A stretch of 64,000 nucleotides of DNA from HGM04593 sp045647885 (GTDB lineage: Bacteria > Bacteroidota > Bacteroidia > Bacteroidales > Bacteroidaceae), in NCBI GenBank assembly GCA_045647885.1, contig JAZRMX010000006.1, positions 1 to 64,000 of the forward strand, given 5' to 3'. Numbering within the stretch: position 1 is the first letter of the stretch; the number at the start of each line of letters is the position of its first letter. The translations under genes were made by a program, and so were the position numbers. The notes under the pieces are model-generated. The model searched no databases, was not told the origin of the DNA, and worked only from the letters and a program-made list of their open reading frames with translations. Positions 1 to 7,924 of the stretch are shown here, piece after piece.

Positions 1-216
1 TCTGCGACGTGAACAAAGAACCGAGCGACTGATTTTACTCGCGTGCCGGGCGTTTGGTTCTTTGCGCGACAAAGAACGTCAAAGATATATTTTCAATGAG
101 AGAATAACCGACAAATAACACCGAGAAGTCAAAAGCAAGAATGTTGGGTATCGTATATGGTGAGCGCCCACACCTTTTTGCTACTGAACCAAAAAAAGAG
201 CATATTTTATAACACA

Positions 217-249
217 AAAAAAGGACAACCCTATGGATTGTCCTTTTTA
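217..249 (-). terminator. Terminator of the rpsF-rpsR-rplI operon
   Basis: An inverted repeat with AAAGGACAA and TTGTCCTTT arms lies just past the rplI stop. Read on the minus strand it is followed by a run of T, which is the form of an intrinsic terminator. Positions 1-216 upstream of it show no gene; the only structure there is a set of AAAGAAC repeats near the window edge. Confidence 0.8.
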
Positions 250-273
250 TCATATTATTCTAATAAATTAGAA

Positions 274-723
274 TTATTCAGCAGCTTCTGCAACTACAGA
301 GTAGGGAACCTTAACGGTAACCTCTTTGTGCAAACGTACTGTAGCGGTGTACTCACCAATCTCTTTCGCAGCATCAACAGCGATAATCTTGCGGTCGATC
401 TCGAAACCAAGTTTAGCAAGCTCCTCTGCAATCTGGATAGCACCAACTGAACCGAAAATAGTTCCTGTTGCGCTTACCTTTGTAGCGATTGTCAAAGAAA
501 CACCCTCCATCTTCTTAGCAAGCTCCTCTGCATCTGCCTTAATTTTAGCAAGCTTGTGAGCGCGCTGACGAAGGTTCTCTGCAAGTACTTTCTTAGCCGA
601 CTCGGTAGCAACGATTGCCTTACCGGTGGGGATCAAATAATTACGCCCATAACCGTCTTTTACCTTAACGATATCGTCTTTGTAACCAAGGTTGATTACG
701 TCTTCTTTCAAAATTAGCTCCAT
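274..723 (-). CDS. rplI: 50S ribosomal protein L9
   Basis: L9 bridges the base of the L1 stalk and domain V of 23S rRNA in the large ribosomal subunit. The 149-residue product has the family's normal length. It shows the N-terminal L9 fold signature (LKEDVINLGYKDDIVKVKDG, then GYGRNYLIPTGKA), a long Lys/Ala-rich connecting helix and the C-terminal domain. It is the last gene of rpsF-rpsR-rplI, the usual Bacteroidetes order. A clear AGGAGG ribosome binding site lies about 8 nt before the ATG, which fixes the start. A terminator hairpin follows the stop. Confidence 0.98.
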   Translation of the reverse strand: MELILKEDVINLGYKDDIVKVKDGYGRNYLIPTGKAIVATESAKKVLAENLRQRAHKLAKIKADAEELAKKMEGVSLTIATKVSATGTIFGSVGAIQIAEELAKLGFEIDRKIIAVDAAKEIGEYTATVRLHKEVTVKVPYSVVAEAAE

Positions 724-738
724 AATTATTCCTCCTTA

Positions 739-1008
739 TTATTTCATCATATCAGTTACGAAAGGCAGCAACGCCAAGTGACGTGCACGCTTAACAGCCT
801 GAGCAATACGACGCTGGAACTTCAAAGAAGTACCGGTGATGCGACGGGGAAGAAGTTTACCCTGCTCGTTCAAGAATTTCTTCAAGAATTCGGGATCCTT
901 GTAATCGATATACTTGATACCGTTCTTTTTGAAACGGCAATATTTCTTCTTTTTGACATCAACTGTGGGAGGTGTCAAATATCTGATTTCTGAAGGTGTC
1001 TGTGCCAT
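739..1008 (-). CDS. rpsR: 30S ribosomal protein S18
   Basis: S18 binds 16S rRNA as a heterodimer with S6 in the platform of the small subunit. The product is 89 residues, typical for the group. It contains the conserved core from the YIDYKDPEFLKKF region through LPRRITGTSLKFQRRIAQAVKRARHLALLPF. It sits 2 nt after rpsF and 15 nt before rplI, so the three genes are one transcript. An AGGAGG site precedes the ATG, overlapping the end of rpsF, which suggests translational coupling. Confidence 0.98.
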   Translation of the reverse strand: MAQTPSEIRYLTPPTVDVKKKKYCRFKKNGIKYIDYKDPEFLKKFLNEQGKLLPRRITGTSLKFQRRIAQAVKRARHLALLPFVTDMMK

Positions 1009-1010
1009 AA

Positions 1011-1352
1011 TTAATCCTCCTTATTACCTTTAAGATTTCTTCTTTTAGCAGCATACTCTGCAGCATACTTGTCCAATTTCACAACCAAAGAACGGATTAC
1101 ACGCTCGTCACGACGATACTGCAACTCCAACTTTGAAATTACTTTGGGCTCTGCATTGAACTCGAACATCACATAGAAGCCTGTTGACTTCTTCTCAATG
1201 GGGTAAGCAAGCTTTTTAAGACCCCAGTTCTCCTCATTGACAATCTCAGCACCTTCAGCAGTGAGAATGCCTTTGAACTTCTCTACCGCTTCCTTCATCT
1301 GAGCATCAGACAAAACGGGAGTTAAAATGAAAACGGTTTCGTATTGATTCAT
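1011..1352 (-). CDS. rpsF: 30S ribosomal protein S6
   Basis: S6 is the partner of S18 in the small-subunit platform. The 113-residue product begins with the family signature NQYETVFILTPVLSD and contains the GLKKLAYPIEKKSTGFYVMFEF strand region, then the acidic/basic C-terminus common in Bacteroidetes S6. It is the first gene of the operon. Its leader is about 40 nt long and runs from the promoter at 1400-1430. The leader contains a short hairpin that may be an S6:S18 autoregulatory site (see findings). Confidence 0.98.
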   Translation of the reverse strand: MNQYETVFILTPVLSDAQMKEAVEKFKGILTAEGAEIVNEENWGLKKLAYPIEKKSTGFYVMFEFNAEPKVISKLELQYRRDERVIRSLVVKLDKYAAEYAAKRRNLKGNKED

Positions 1353-1399
1353 TTTTACTTAATAAATTGGTTAAACATTCGTTTATCTAAACGCGGGTG

Positions 1400-1430
1400 C
1401 AAAGATAGGGATAATTTTTGAATTACCAAA
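1400..1430 (-). promoter_or_regulatory. Promoter of the rpsF operon
   Basis: On the minus strand TTTG (1427-1430) and TATCTTTG (1400-1407) are separated by exactly 19 nt. This matches the Bacteroidetes primary-sigma consensus TTTG / TAnnTTTG. The predicted start of transcription is near 1393, about 40 nt before rpsF. Confidence 0.85.
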
Positions 1431-1533
1431 GTTTTACGACAACCTTTTTACAACCGGAGACTTCCAAAGTGCCTTTTCCGGCACTCTTTTTACCCCAAAG
1501 TACACAGCAAGGAACATTTTTAAGCAAAAAAAT

Positions 1534-1564
1534 TTTATACTCTAAATATTTATATGTTACTTTG
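1534..1564 (+). promoter_or_regulatory. Putative promoter of the small membrane protein gene
   Basis: TTTA (1534-1537) and TTACTTTG (1557-1564) are spaced by 19 nt on the plus strand. Each has one mismatch to the Bacteroidetes consensus. The -7 element lies about 40 nt before the ATG at 1606. Confidence 0.5.
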
Positions 1565-1605
1565 CAACATTAAGTAAGGAATAATAAATAAAATATAGAT
1601 ATATT

Positions 1606-1785
1606 ATGGCATCAAAAATCAAAAACGTCGGTCTTGCGCTCATCCTCATCGGAGCTGTGATTCTTATCCTCAGCCACTTCTGCGGCTGGAACAACATCAA
1701 CGCTGTCAATGTAAGTGCATACACAGGCATGGTAATAGGCCTCATAACCTATATCATCGCCGGCAAAAAGGCTATGGACGAATAA
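1606..1785 (+). CDS. Small two-helix membrane protein, conserved hypothetical
   Basis: This 59-residue ORF starts ATG GCA TCA AAA. It encodes a short Lys-containing N-terminus, a first hydrophobic helix (about residues 8-25, rich in Ile/Leu), a short polar loop with Cys-Gly-Trp, a second hydrophobic helix (about residues 38-53) and a charged tail KKAMDE. It is a likely inner-membrane protein with both ends in the cytoplasm. I believe similar small proteins are common in Bacteroidales, but I cannot name a family or function. A promoter-like element precedes it and a strong terminator follows, so it is a monocistronic gene and not part of a neighbour. Confidence 0.8.
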   Translation: MASKIKNVGLALILIGAVILILSHFCGWNNINAVNVSAYTGMVIGLITYIIAGKKAMDE

Positions 1786-1801
1786 TCCAGCCCCAACAGA
1801 T

Positions 1802-1839
1802 AAAAAATAAGAGCAGCCAATTGGCTGCTCTTATTTTTT
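1802..1839. terminator. Bidirectional terminator between the small membrane gene and rprY
   Basis: A long inverted repeat (arms AAAAAATAAGAGCAGCC and GGCTGCTCTTATTTTTT) carries A and T tracts on both flanks. It can terminate the plus-strand gene ending at 1785 and the minus-strand rprY ending at 1856. Confidence 0.9.
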
Positions 1840-1855
1840 ACACCCTACGGGTCCT

Positions 1856-2557
1856 TTAAGCCTCCACTTCGGGGGCTATCAGTTTATAACCCTTACCGTG
1901 AATGTTTATAATCTCAATTGAGTCATCGGCCTTCAGGTGCTTGCGCAACTTGGTTATGTAGACATCCATACTGCGGGCATTGAAGTAGTTGTCATCGGTC
2001 CACACGGTCTTTAGAGCAAAGTCGCGCTGCAGAATCTCGTTGGTGTGGGCGCAAAGCAGACTCAACAGTTCAGACTCTTTGGTGGTGAGCTTTGTCTGCT
2101 GCCCGTCTATGGTGAGCAACTGTTTCTGTGTGTCGAACTGGAAACGACCTATTTTATATAAGGCATTTCCCTTATTCTTCTTGCCCCACACGCGACGCAT
2201 TATAGCCTCAATACGCATTACCAGTTCCTCCATTCCAAAGGGCTTTGTTATATAGTCATCGGCACCAATTTTAAAACCTTCAAGAATATCCTCCTTCAAC
2301 GACTTTGCAGTGAGGAATATGATGGGAATTTCCGAATTTACGGCGCGTATCTCCTGTGCCAATGTAAAACCATCCTTCACAGGCATCATCACATCGAGCA
2401 CGCAGAAATCGAATTTCCCTTTCAAGAATGTTTTATAACCGACATCGCCATCGGGACACAACTCGACATAAAAGCCCTTTGCCTGTAAATATTCACGCAA
2501 AAGCATACCGAGGTTCTCGTCGTCCTCGCATAGCAAAATTCTCTGTTTCTCGTCCAT
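1856..2557 (-). CDS. rprY: OmpR-family response regulator (RprY type)
   Basis: This is the DNA-binding response regulator of a two-component system. The 233-residue protein has an N-terminal receiver domain with the acidic pocket E11/D12/D13, phospho-acceptor Asp55 in VLDVMMP, Thr83 and Lys105 (TKP). It is followed by a C-terminal winged helix of the OmpR/PhoB type (about 135-228). Length and sequence match RprY of Bacteroides, described with RprX as a regulator affecting tetQ and stress responses. It lies 6 nt after rprX and is surely co-transcribed with it. The target genes are not visible here. Confidence 0.9.
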   Translation of the reverse strand: MDEKQRILLCEDDENLGMLLREYLQAKGFYVELCPDGDVGYKTFLKGKFDFCVLDVMMPVKDGFTLAQEIRAVNSEIPIIFLTAKSLKEDILEGFKIGADDYITKPFGMEELVMRIEAIMRRVWGKKNKGNALYKIGRFQFDTQKQLLTIDGQQTKLTTKESELLSLLCAHTNEILQRDFALKTVWTDDNYFNARSMDVYITKLRKHLKADDSIEIINIHGKGYKLIAPEVEA

Positions 2558-2563
2558 AATCTT

Positions 2564-4102
2564 TTATTTTAAAGGTAATATAATTATAAATGTTGTTCCC
2601 ACGCCCGGTTCACTCTCGGCCCTTATAGAGCCATCAAGAGCCTGTACAATCTGCTTCACATAGGCAAGGCCAAGGCCAAAGCCCTTGACATCGTGCACAT
2701 TACCGGTGTGTACTCTGTAGAATTTATCGAATATCTTTTTAAGATCCTCCTTGCGTATACCAATGCCGTTATCCTTTACCGACAACATAAAGTTACCGTT
2801 ACTGTTCCAGGTACGCACCTCAAGGTGCAATGGCACATCGGAGCGGCGATACTTGACCGCGTTGTCCATAAGGTTGAACACCACATTGGTAAAGTGCATC
2901 TCGTCGACATATACAAATGGATCCTCGGCATCAAGTACCCATTCCAGCTTTCCACCGCTCTGCTCCACCTTCACCGTAAAGGTATTCACTATACTCTCGA
3001 CAAGGTCATTGGCATCAAGTTCCTTCATCTTGAGCGCTGCGGTGTCCTTATTGTCGAACATAGACATCTGCAACACCTTGTCCACCTGAAAGCGCAAACG
3101 CTTTGTCTCACTGGCAATAACCCCCGACAAGCGACCGAACATTTCGGGCGACTTTGCAACCGACTTATCCTGCAACATCTGCGCAGCCAAGGATATTGTA
3201 GAAATAGGAGTCTTGAATTCGTGGGTCATATTGTTTATGAAATCATTCTTCATTTCGGTAATCTTTTTATGCCTCACCGCCATATAAAGTGTTATCACGA
3301 ATGTTATTAACAAAACAAAGGTGAACAGTATGGAAGGAATCATAAATTTAACCGAACTATAAATATATTTGTTCAAAACAGAGGTGGGGAAATTAACTTC
3401 CAACACTCCCATACGCGCAGGAGGGTCGTTCTTAAAAATCAACTCCTTATAAACACTTCCACCACCATCGAATGAATAGTCGGAACAGCGGTACACCTCC
3501 TTTGAATCGCCACGCAACACCCTGAAGTGATAAGGCAAAGCAATACCATTGTTGGCAAGTTCCGCCTTGAGGTTCTCGTCGAGTTTGCTGAAGTTTATTC
3601 TATTCTGCAGGGGCTGCTCGCTCGCCTGATAAAGCATATTGTAGACAACCTCGTCGAGCACTGCACGCTGATATTTGTAACGCTTGCTCAGAATCTCCAT
3701 AGAAAGACGCTGCGCGTCGCGCACCGACATATTGCTGCGGGCGGGATTTATCTTGAACTGCGATAACATTTGATTGGGATTCTTCACAAAGGTTTTGAGT
3801 TCAAAAGCAGAAAGTACGTTACCCCCCTCGGTCGAAGCAAGATAGCTATGCTCCAGTTTTAAAAAGCCATCCTTTATCTGCCCACGATGAATATCCTTCT
3901 GAATATCCTTGGCAAGATAATGGCGCATCTCCTCAAGCTCCAGGTTATAGGCAGCCTGATACATACTTCTCCTCACTCCTTCCTCGAAATGCTCGCGGCG
4001 CATACGCACCATAGCCTCAATGTATGTGAGCTGCAAATAGAGCAACCCCACACAACAAATGCTCATTACGAGCCCCACTATCCATATCGTATGTTTTTTC
4101 AT
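2564..4102 (-). CDS. rprX: Sensor histidine kinase (RprX type)
   Basis: This is the membrane sensor kinase that should phosphorylate the adjacent RprY. From the chosen ATG the protein is 512 residues. It has a transmembrane helix at about 6-26, a periplasmic sensor region of about 225 residues, a second helix at about 253-275, and a HisKA H-box with His294 in NNMTHEFKTPIS. The HATPase_c domain follows, with an N box (NVVFNLMDNAVKY), G1 (DNGIGI) and G2 (GFGLGLAYVKQIV). A longer start at 4123 would add a hydrophilic seven-residue leader. I prefer the ATG giving MKKHTIWIVG because it puts the signal anchor at the N-terminus as in RprX. A TATATTTG element ends only 3 nt upstream of this ATG. Confidence 0.9.
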   Translation of the reverse strand: MKKHTIWIVGLVMSICCVGLLYLQLTYIEAMVRMRREHFEEGVRRSMYQAAYNLELEEMRHYLAKDIQKDIHRGQIKDGFLKLEHSYLASTEGGNVLSAFELKTFVKNPNQMLSQFKINPARSNMSVRDAQRLSMEILSKRYKYQRAVLDEVVYNMLYQASEQPLQNRINFSKLDENLKAELANNGIALPYHFRVLRGDSKEVYRCSDYSFDGGGSVYKELIFKNDPPARMGVLEVNFPTSVLNKYIYSSVKFMIPSILFTFVLLITFVITLYMAVRHKKITEMKNDFINNMTHEFKTPISTISLAAQMLQDKSVAKSPEMFGRLSGVIASETKRLRFQVDKVLQMSMFDNKDTAALKMKELDANDLVESIVNTFTVKVEQSGGKLEWVLDAEDPFVYVDEMHFTNVVFNLMDNAVKYRRSDVPLHLEVRTWNSNGNFMLSVKDNGIGIRKEDLKKIFDKFYRVHTGNVHDVKGFGLGLAYVKQIVQALDGSIRAESEPGVGTTFIIILPLK

Positions 4103-4262
4103 ATCGCAAATATAAACACACATTCCAAAGATTGTATCACTCGTAAGGAATATTTAACCCCATTTTTCTTTTAATTAACATTTTTATTTCAGTTAATTAT
4201 TAAAACAACAATTACAAACAACAAACAAAGAGCATATTTGTAAAATACAGCACCTTTTTAAC

Positions 4263-4295
4263 AAAAAAAACGGCTCGAACATTCGAGCCGGTTTT
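4263..4295 (-). terminator. Terminator of the EF-G paralogue gene
   Basis: The hairpin arms are CGGCTCGAA and TTCGAGCCG. On the minus strand the hairpin is followed by a run of eight T, about 25 nt past the stop of the EF-G gene. The rest of the 4103-4262 spacer is AT-rich with no gene visible. Confidence 0.9.
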
Positions 4296-4319
4296 AATAT
4301 TTAAGATTCGCTTTATAAA

Positions 4320-6473
4320 TTACTCTTCATCTTTAGCAGCAAACTCCTTCATCAGCTTATCCTGAACATCTGTGGGAACAAGCTCATAAGAAGAAGGCGA
4401 CATTATGAACGATGCACGACCACCGGTGAGCGAGCTGAGGGTGGTAGAATAAGAAGACATCTCCTTCAAAGGAACCTTTGCCGAGAGTTTCTCATAACCA
4501 TTCTCACTCTCCATACCCATAATCATACCTCTGCGGCCCTGAACGTCACTCATCACATCACCCATTTTGTCAGAGGGCACAAATACCTCAACATCGTAAA
4601 CAGGCTCAAGAATTTTGGGACCTGCATTGCGGAACGCCTCGCTGAATGCGTTGCGGCCGGCAAGCATAAATGAAACCTCATTTGAATCAACCGGGTGCAT
4701 CTTACCATCGTAAACGATAACGCGCACATCACGGGCATAAGAACCGGTAAGCGGACCACGCTCCATACGCTCCATTACACCTTTAAGGATAGCGGGCATA
4801 AAGCGGGCATCGATAGAACCACCCACAATACTGTTCACAAACACAAGTTTACCACCCCACTCAAGCGTAACCTCCTCGGTAGCCTTGGCATTGATCTTGA
4901 ATTCCTGGCCGTTGAAACGGTAAACCTCCTGCAAGGGCTTGCCCTCCTCGTATGGCTCAACAATCATATGAACCTCACCGAACTGACCGGCACCACCCGA
5001 CTGTTTCTTGTGACGATAGTCGGCACGCGCAGCCTTTGTAATGGTTTCACGATAAGGAATCTTAGGCTCATCGTAAACAACCTGAATTTTCTCCACGTGT
5101 TCGAGACGCCATTTAAGAGTGCGCAAGTGGAACTCTCCCTGACCCGACACAATTGTCTGGCGCAACTCCTTGGACTGTTCCACACGCCAAGTGGGATCCT
5201 CCTCGTGCATACGGTTAAGTGCCTGCATAAGTTTCTCCATCTCACCCTCGTTTACGGGGCGTATAGCGCGAGAATATTTAGAAGCGGGATATTTCACCAA
5301 AGCAAATCTGTTGTTCGTATCTTTTGCATTAAGGGTGTTACCAATGCGTACATCCTTAAGCTTTACAGTACAACCAAGGTCACCGGCTTTCAACTCGTCA
5401 ACAGCTGTGCGGTTGGCACCTGCACTGCAATAAATCTGGGCAATACGCTCTTTTGAACCGCGGTCGGCGTTCAAGAAATCCTCACCGGCTTTAAGAGTAC
5501 CACTCATAACCTTGAAGTAGTTTACCTCACCAATGTGGGGTTCAACCGCAGTCTTGTAGAAGAACAAAGAGGTGGGAGCTTCACTGTTGTAAGGCACTGT
5601 TTCACCCTCGGCATTCACGGGCTGGGGCATATCGTCAACCTCGGGAGCCACGTTAGCGAGGAATTCCAACAGACGACCTACAGCCACATTATTCTGTGCC
5701 GAGCAGCACAATACGGGATAAACGCTACCTGTAGAGAGTCCCAAGCGCGCACCCATACGGATATCGTCGGTAGAGAGGTCTTCTGAATCGAAGAATTTAT
5801 CCATCAATCCCTCCTCATTTTCGGCAGCCTTCTCCACAAGTTCTGTGTGAAGCGCTTTAGCCTTTTCTATTTGGTCGGCAGGAATATCCTCCACAACGGG
5901 AGCCTGACCGTCAGCTGTCCAAGTAAGTTTCTTCATCAACAGCACGTCGATGATAGAGTTAAAACCGGGGCCCGCAGCCACTGGATACTGCACGGGAACC
6001 ACCTTTGAGCCGTATATTGTCTGCAACTGCTCTATAACATTCTCATAATCGCACTTTTCGTGGTCAACCTGGTTAACAACGAACATTGCGGGCTTTTTCA
6101 TCTTCTGCACATAGCGGAAACAGTTCTGTGTTCCCACCTCAACACCATACTGACCGTTAATAACCATCATAGCGAGGTCACAAACTGTCATCGCACAAAC
6201 AGTACCTCCTGCAAAATCATCAGCACCGGGGCAATCGATAAGATTCAGTTTCTTACCGGCCTGCTCCACCTGAAAAACAGTCGTGAACACCGAATAACCA
6301 TACTCCTGCTCCACAGGGAAATAGTCGCTCACGGTGTTTTTCGCAGCCACGCTGCCTCTACGTTTTATAATACCACCCTCATAGAGCATAGCCTCTGTGA
6401 GCGTGGTTTTTCCTGAGCCTGAACATCCTACGATTGCGATGTTCTTGATTTCGTTAGTTTGATAAGTTTTCAT
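4320..6473 (-). CDS. fusA2: Elongation factor G paralogue (EF-G2 / FusA2 type), degenerate GTPase centre
   Basis: This is a ribosomal translocase-family protein of 717 residues from the chosen ATG (MKTYQTNEIKNIAIVG); the upstream alternative adds ten poorly conserved residues. The G domain keeps the P-loop GCSGSGKT (16-23) and an NKxD-like NQVD (134-137). Switch II reads DCPGADDF where active EF-G has DTPGHVDF, so Ala84 replaces the catalytic histidine. Switch I reads YGYSV in place of RGITI. Domains II-V follow, including the domain IV segment around VDSNEVSFMLAGRNAF and the domain V RRGMIMGME. From the literature as I recall it, the B. thetaiotaomicron EF-G2 paralogue supports translation without GTP hydrolysis and is needed for gut fitness. 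This gene looks like its orthologue. It is monocistronic, with its own terminator. Confidence 0.9.
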   Translation of the reverse strand: MKTYQTNEIKNIAIVGCSGSGKTTLTEAMLYEGGIIKRRGSVAAKNTVSDYFPVEQEYGYSVFTTVFQVEQAGKKLNLIDCPGADDFAGGTVCAMTVCDLAMMVINGQYGVEVGTQNCFRYVQKMKKPAMFVVNQVDHEKCDYENVIEQLQTIYGSKVVPVQYPVAAGPGFNSIIDVLLMKKLTWTADGQAPVVEDIPADQIEKAKALHTELVEKAAENEEGLMDKFFDSEDLSTDDIRMGARLGLSTGSVYPVLCCSAQNNVAVGRLLEFLANVAPEVDDMPQPVNAEGETVPYNSEAPTSLFFYKTAVEPHIGEVNYFKVMSGTLKAGEDFLNADRGSKERIAQIYCSAGANRTAVDELKAGDLGCTVKLKDVRIGNTLNAKDTNNRFALVKYPASKYSRAIRPVNEGEMEKLMQALNRMHEEDPTWRVEQSKELRQTIVSGQGEFHLRTLKWRLEHVEKIQVVYDEPKIPYRETITKAARADYRHKKQSGGAGQFGEVHMIVEPYEEGKPLQEVYRFNGQEFKINAKATEEVTLEWGGKLVFVNSIVGGSIDARFMPAILKGVMERMERGPLTGSYARDVRVIVYDGKMHPVDSNEVSFMLAGRNAFSEAFRNAGPKILEPVYDVEVFVPSDKMGDVMSDVQGRRGMIMGMESENGYEKLSAKVPLKEMSSYSTTLSSLTGGRASFIMSPSSYELVPTDVQDKLMKEFAAKDEE

Positions 6474-6657
6474 ATTGTTTTTTGGTTTTAAGCAAGACCG
6501 CAAAAAGAAAAGGAGAAGCAGATAATCATAGCCTCGTTACGTGTATGTCTTTACCCGCCGTGCCTCTCTCCAAGAAATCCCGCTTGGTTAGTTATGTTAT
6601 AAAAGCGGTAGCAATGTATAAAATTCCAAGAAAAAAAGCAAATAGAAATAAAAGGTT

Positions 6658-6688
6658 TTTCAAAAAAGAGAGAAAAAAATTATCTTCG
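6658..6688 (+). promoter_or_regulatory. Putative hemW promoter
   Basis: TATCTTCG (6681-6688) is a TTCG variant of the Bacteroidetes -7 box. It lies 19 nt after TTTC (6658-6661) and 31 nt before the hemW ATG. The remaining 6474-6657 spacer must hold the divergent fusA2 promoter, but I could not find a convincing -7/-33 pair for it. Confidence 0.6.
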
Positions 6689-6719
6689 CGGAAACATTTT
6701 ACATTTTTTCACGAAAACA

Positions 6720-7850
6720 ATGGCAGGGATATACATACACATACCTTTTTGCAAGCAGCGATGCCGATATTGCGCCTTTTACTCAACAACGCAACACAAG
6801 CAGCAACAACACTACACCGATACCCTTTGCCACGAATTACGCACACGAAAGAATTATATAAAAGGAGAAACTGTAGAGACCATCTATTTAGGTGGCGGCA
6901 CCCCCTCCTTGCTCAACGAGGAGCAACTAACAAAGATTCTCGACACCATAGAGAAAGAGTACACCGTAAGCCCCACAGCGGAGAGAACCATAGAGTGCAA
7001 CCCCGACGACCTCACCCCTGCCTACACAGCAATGCTCCGCAGCAAAGGCTTTAACCGCATAAGTATGGGCATACAAAGCTTCAGCGACGAGCAACTAAAA
7101 AAACTCGGCCGCCGACACACTGCCGACAGCGCACGCAAAGCTGTTGAGAACGCCCGTGCAGCAGGGTTCAACAACATAAGCATCGACCTTATGTTTGCAC
7201 TCCCCGGCTCCACAGCCGAAGAATGGCACCACACCCTTAAAGAGGCTATCGCCCTGTACCCCGACCATATTTCGGCCTACAACCTCACGTACGAAGAGGG
7301 CACACCACTCTACAACGCCCTGCAGAGAGGCGAAATAAAAGAGCTCACCGAGGAAGAAAACATTGAGCAATTCAACACACTCATCGAAGAACTTAAGAGA
7401 GCCGGCTACCGCCACTACGAAATATCCAACTTTGCCCTGCCCGGGCGCGAAAGCCTACACAACAGCAGCTATTGGAACGACACGCCTTACATTGGTTGTG
7501 GCGCAGGAGCCCACTCATACGACGGAACATCGCGCGGCTGGAACATCGCCGATATTTCTATATATATAAAAGGTATAAACGAAGACGCCCCTGTTTTTGA
7601 AATGGAGCACCTGAGCAACGAAGAACGTTACAACGACGCCATTCTCACCCGACTGCGCACAGCCGACGGCTTGCCAACCGAATGGGTAAAAGAGAAATTC
7701 GGTGACACCTTATTCAATTATATGCAGAAAGCAGCCCGCAAAGAAGTAGCCACAGGCAACCTGCGCGAAATGCCCGACGGCACTCTTGTACTCACTGAAA
7801 AAGGAATCTTTGTGAGCGATGCCGTGATAAGAGAATTTATTTTCATTTAA
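6720..7850 (+). CDS. hemW: Radical SAM heme chaperone HemW
   Basis: The 376-residue protein has the CxxxCxxC radical-SAM iron-sulfur motif at Cys11, Cys15 and Cys18, with the extra aromatic/Cys spacing C-R-Y-C-A-F typical of HemW/HemN. It also has the glycine-rich SAM contact YLGGGTPS, the NPDD segment, GIQSF, and the C-terminal HemN domain. Length and the single N-terminal cluster motif fit HemW (heme delivery to respiratory enzymes) rather than coproporphyrinogen dehydrogenase HemN, which is longer. It stands alone between its own promoter and a strong terminator. Confidence 0.93.
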   Translation: MAGIYIHIPFCKQRCRYCAFYSTTQHKQQQHYTDTLCHELRTRKNYIKGETVETIYLGGGTPSLLNEEQLTKILDTIEKEYTVSPTAERTIECNPDDLTPAYTAMLRSKGFNRISMGIQSFSDEQLKKLGRRHTADSARKAVENARAAGFNNISIDLMFALPGSTAEEWHHTLKEAIALYPDHISAYNLTYEEGTPLYNALQRGEIKELTEEENIEQFNTLIEELKRAGYRHYEISNFALPGRESLHNSSYWNDTPYIGCGAGAHSYDGTSRGWNIADISIYIKGINEDAPVFEMEHLSNEERYNDAILTRLRTADGLPTEWVKEKFGDTLFNYMQKAARKEVATGNLREMPDGTLVLTEKGIFVSDAVIREFIFI

Positions 7851-7859
7851 AATAGACTT

Positions 7860-7907
7860 AATAAATAGAATGTGCGCCACGTAATCGCGGCGCACATTCT
7901 ATTTATT
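7860..7907. terminator. Bidirectional terminator between hemW and glmM
   Basis: A perfect 19-bp inverted repeat has arms ending in AATGTGCGCC and GGCGCACATT, with AT-rich outer ends and a 10-nt loop. It lies between the two convergent stops and can serve both genes. Confidence 0.92.
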
Positions 7908-7924
7908 AGCAGATATAATCAAAA

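Noticed and set aside
4106..4113. TATATTTG on the minus strand immediately before the rprX ATG
   Set aside because: It matches the -7 consensus but would start transcription at or inside the ATG, and no -33 box is at 19-20 nt. A leaderless transcript is possible but unsupported.
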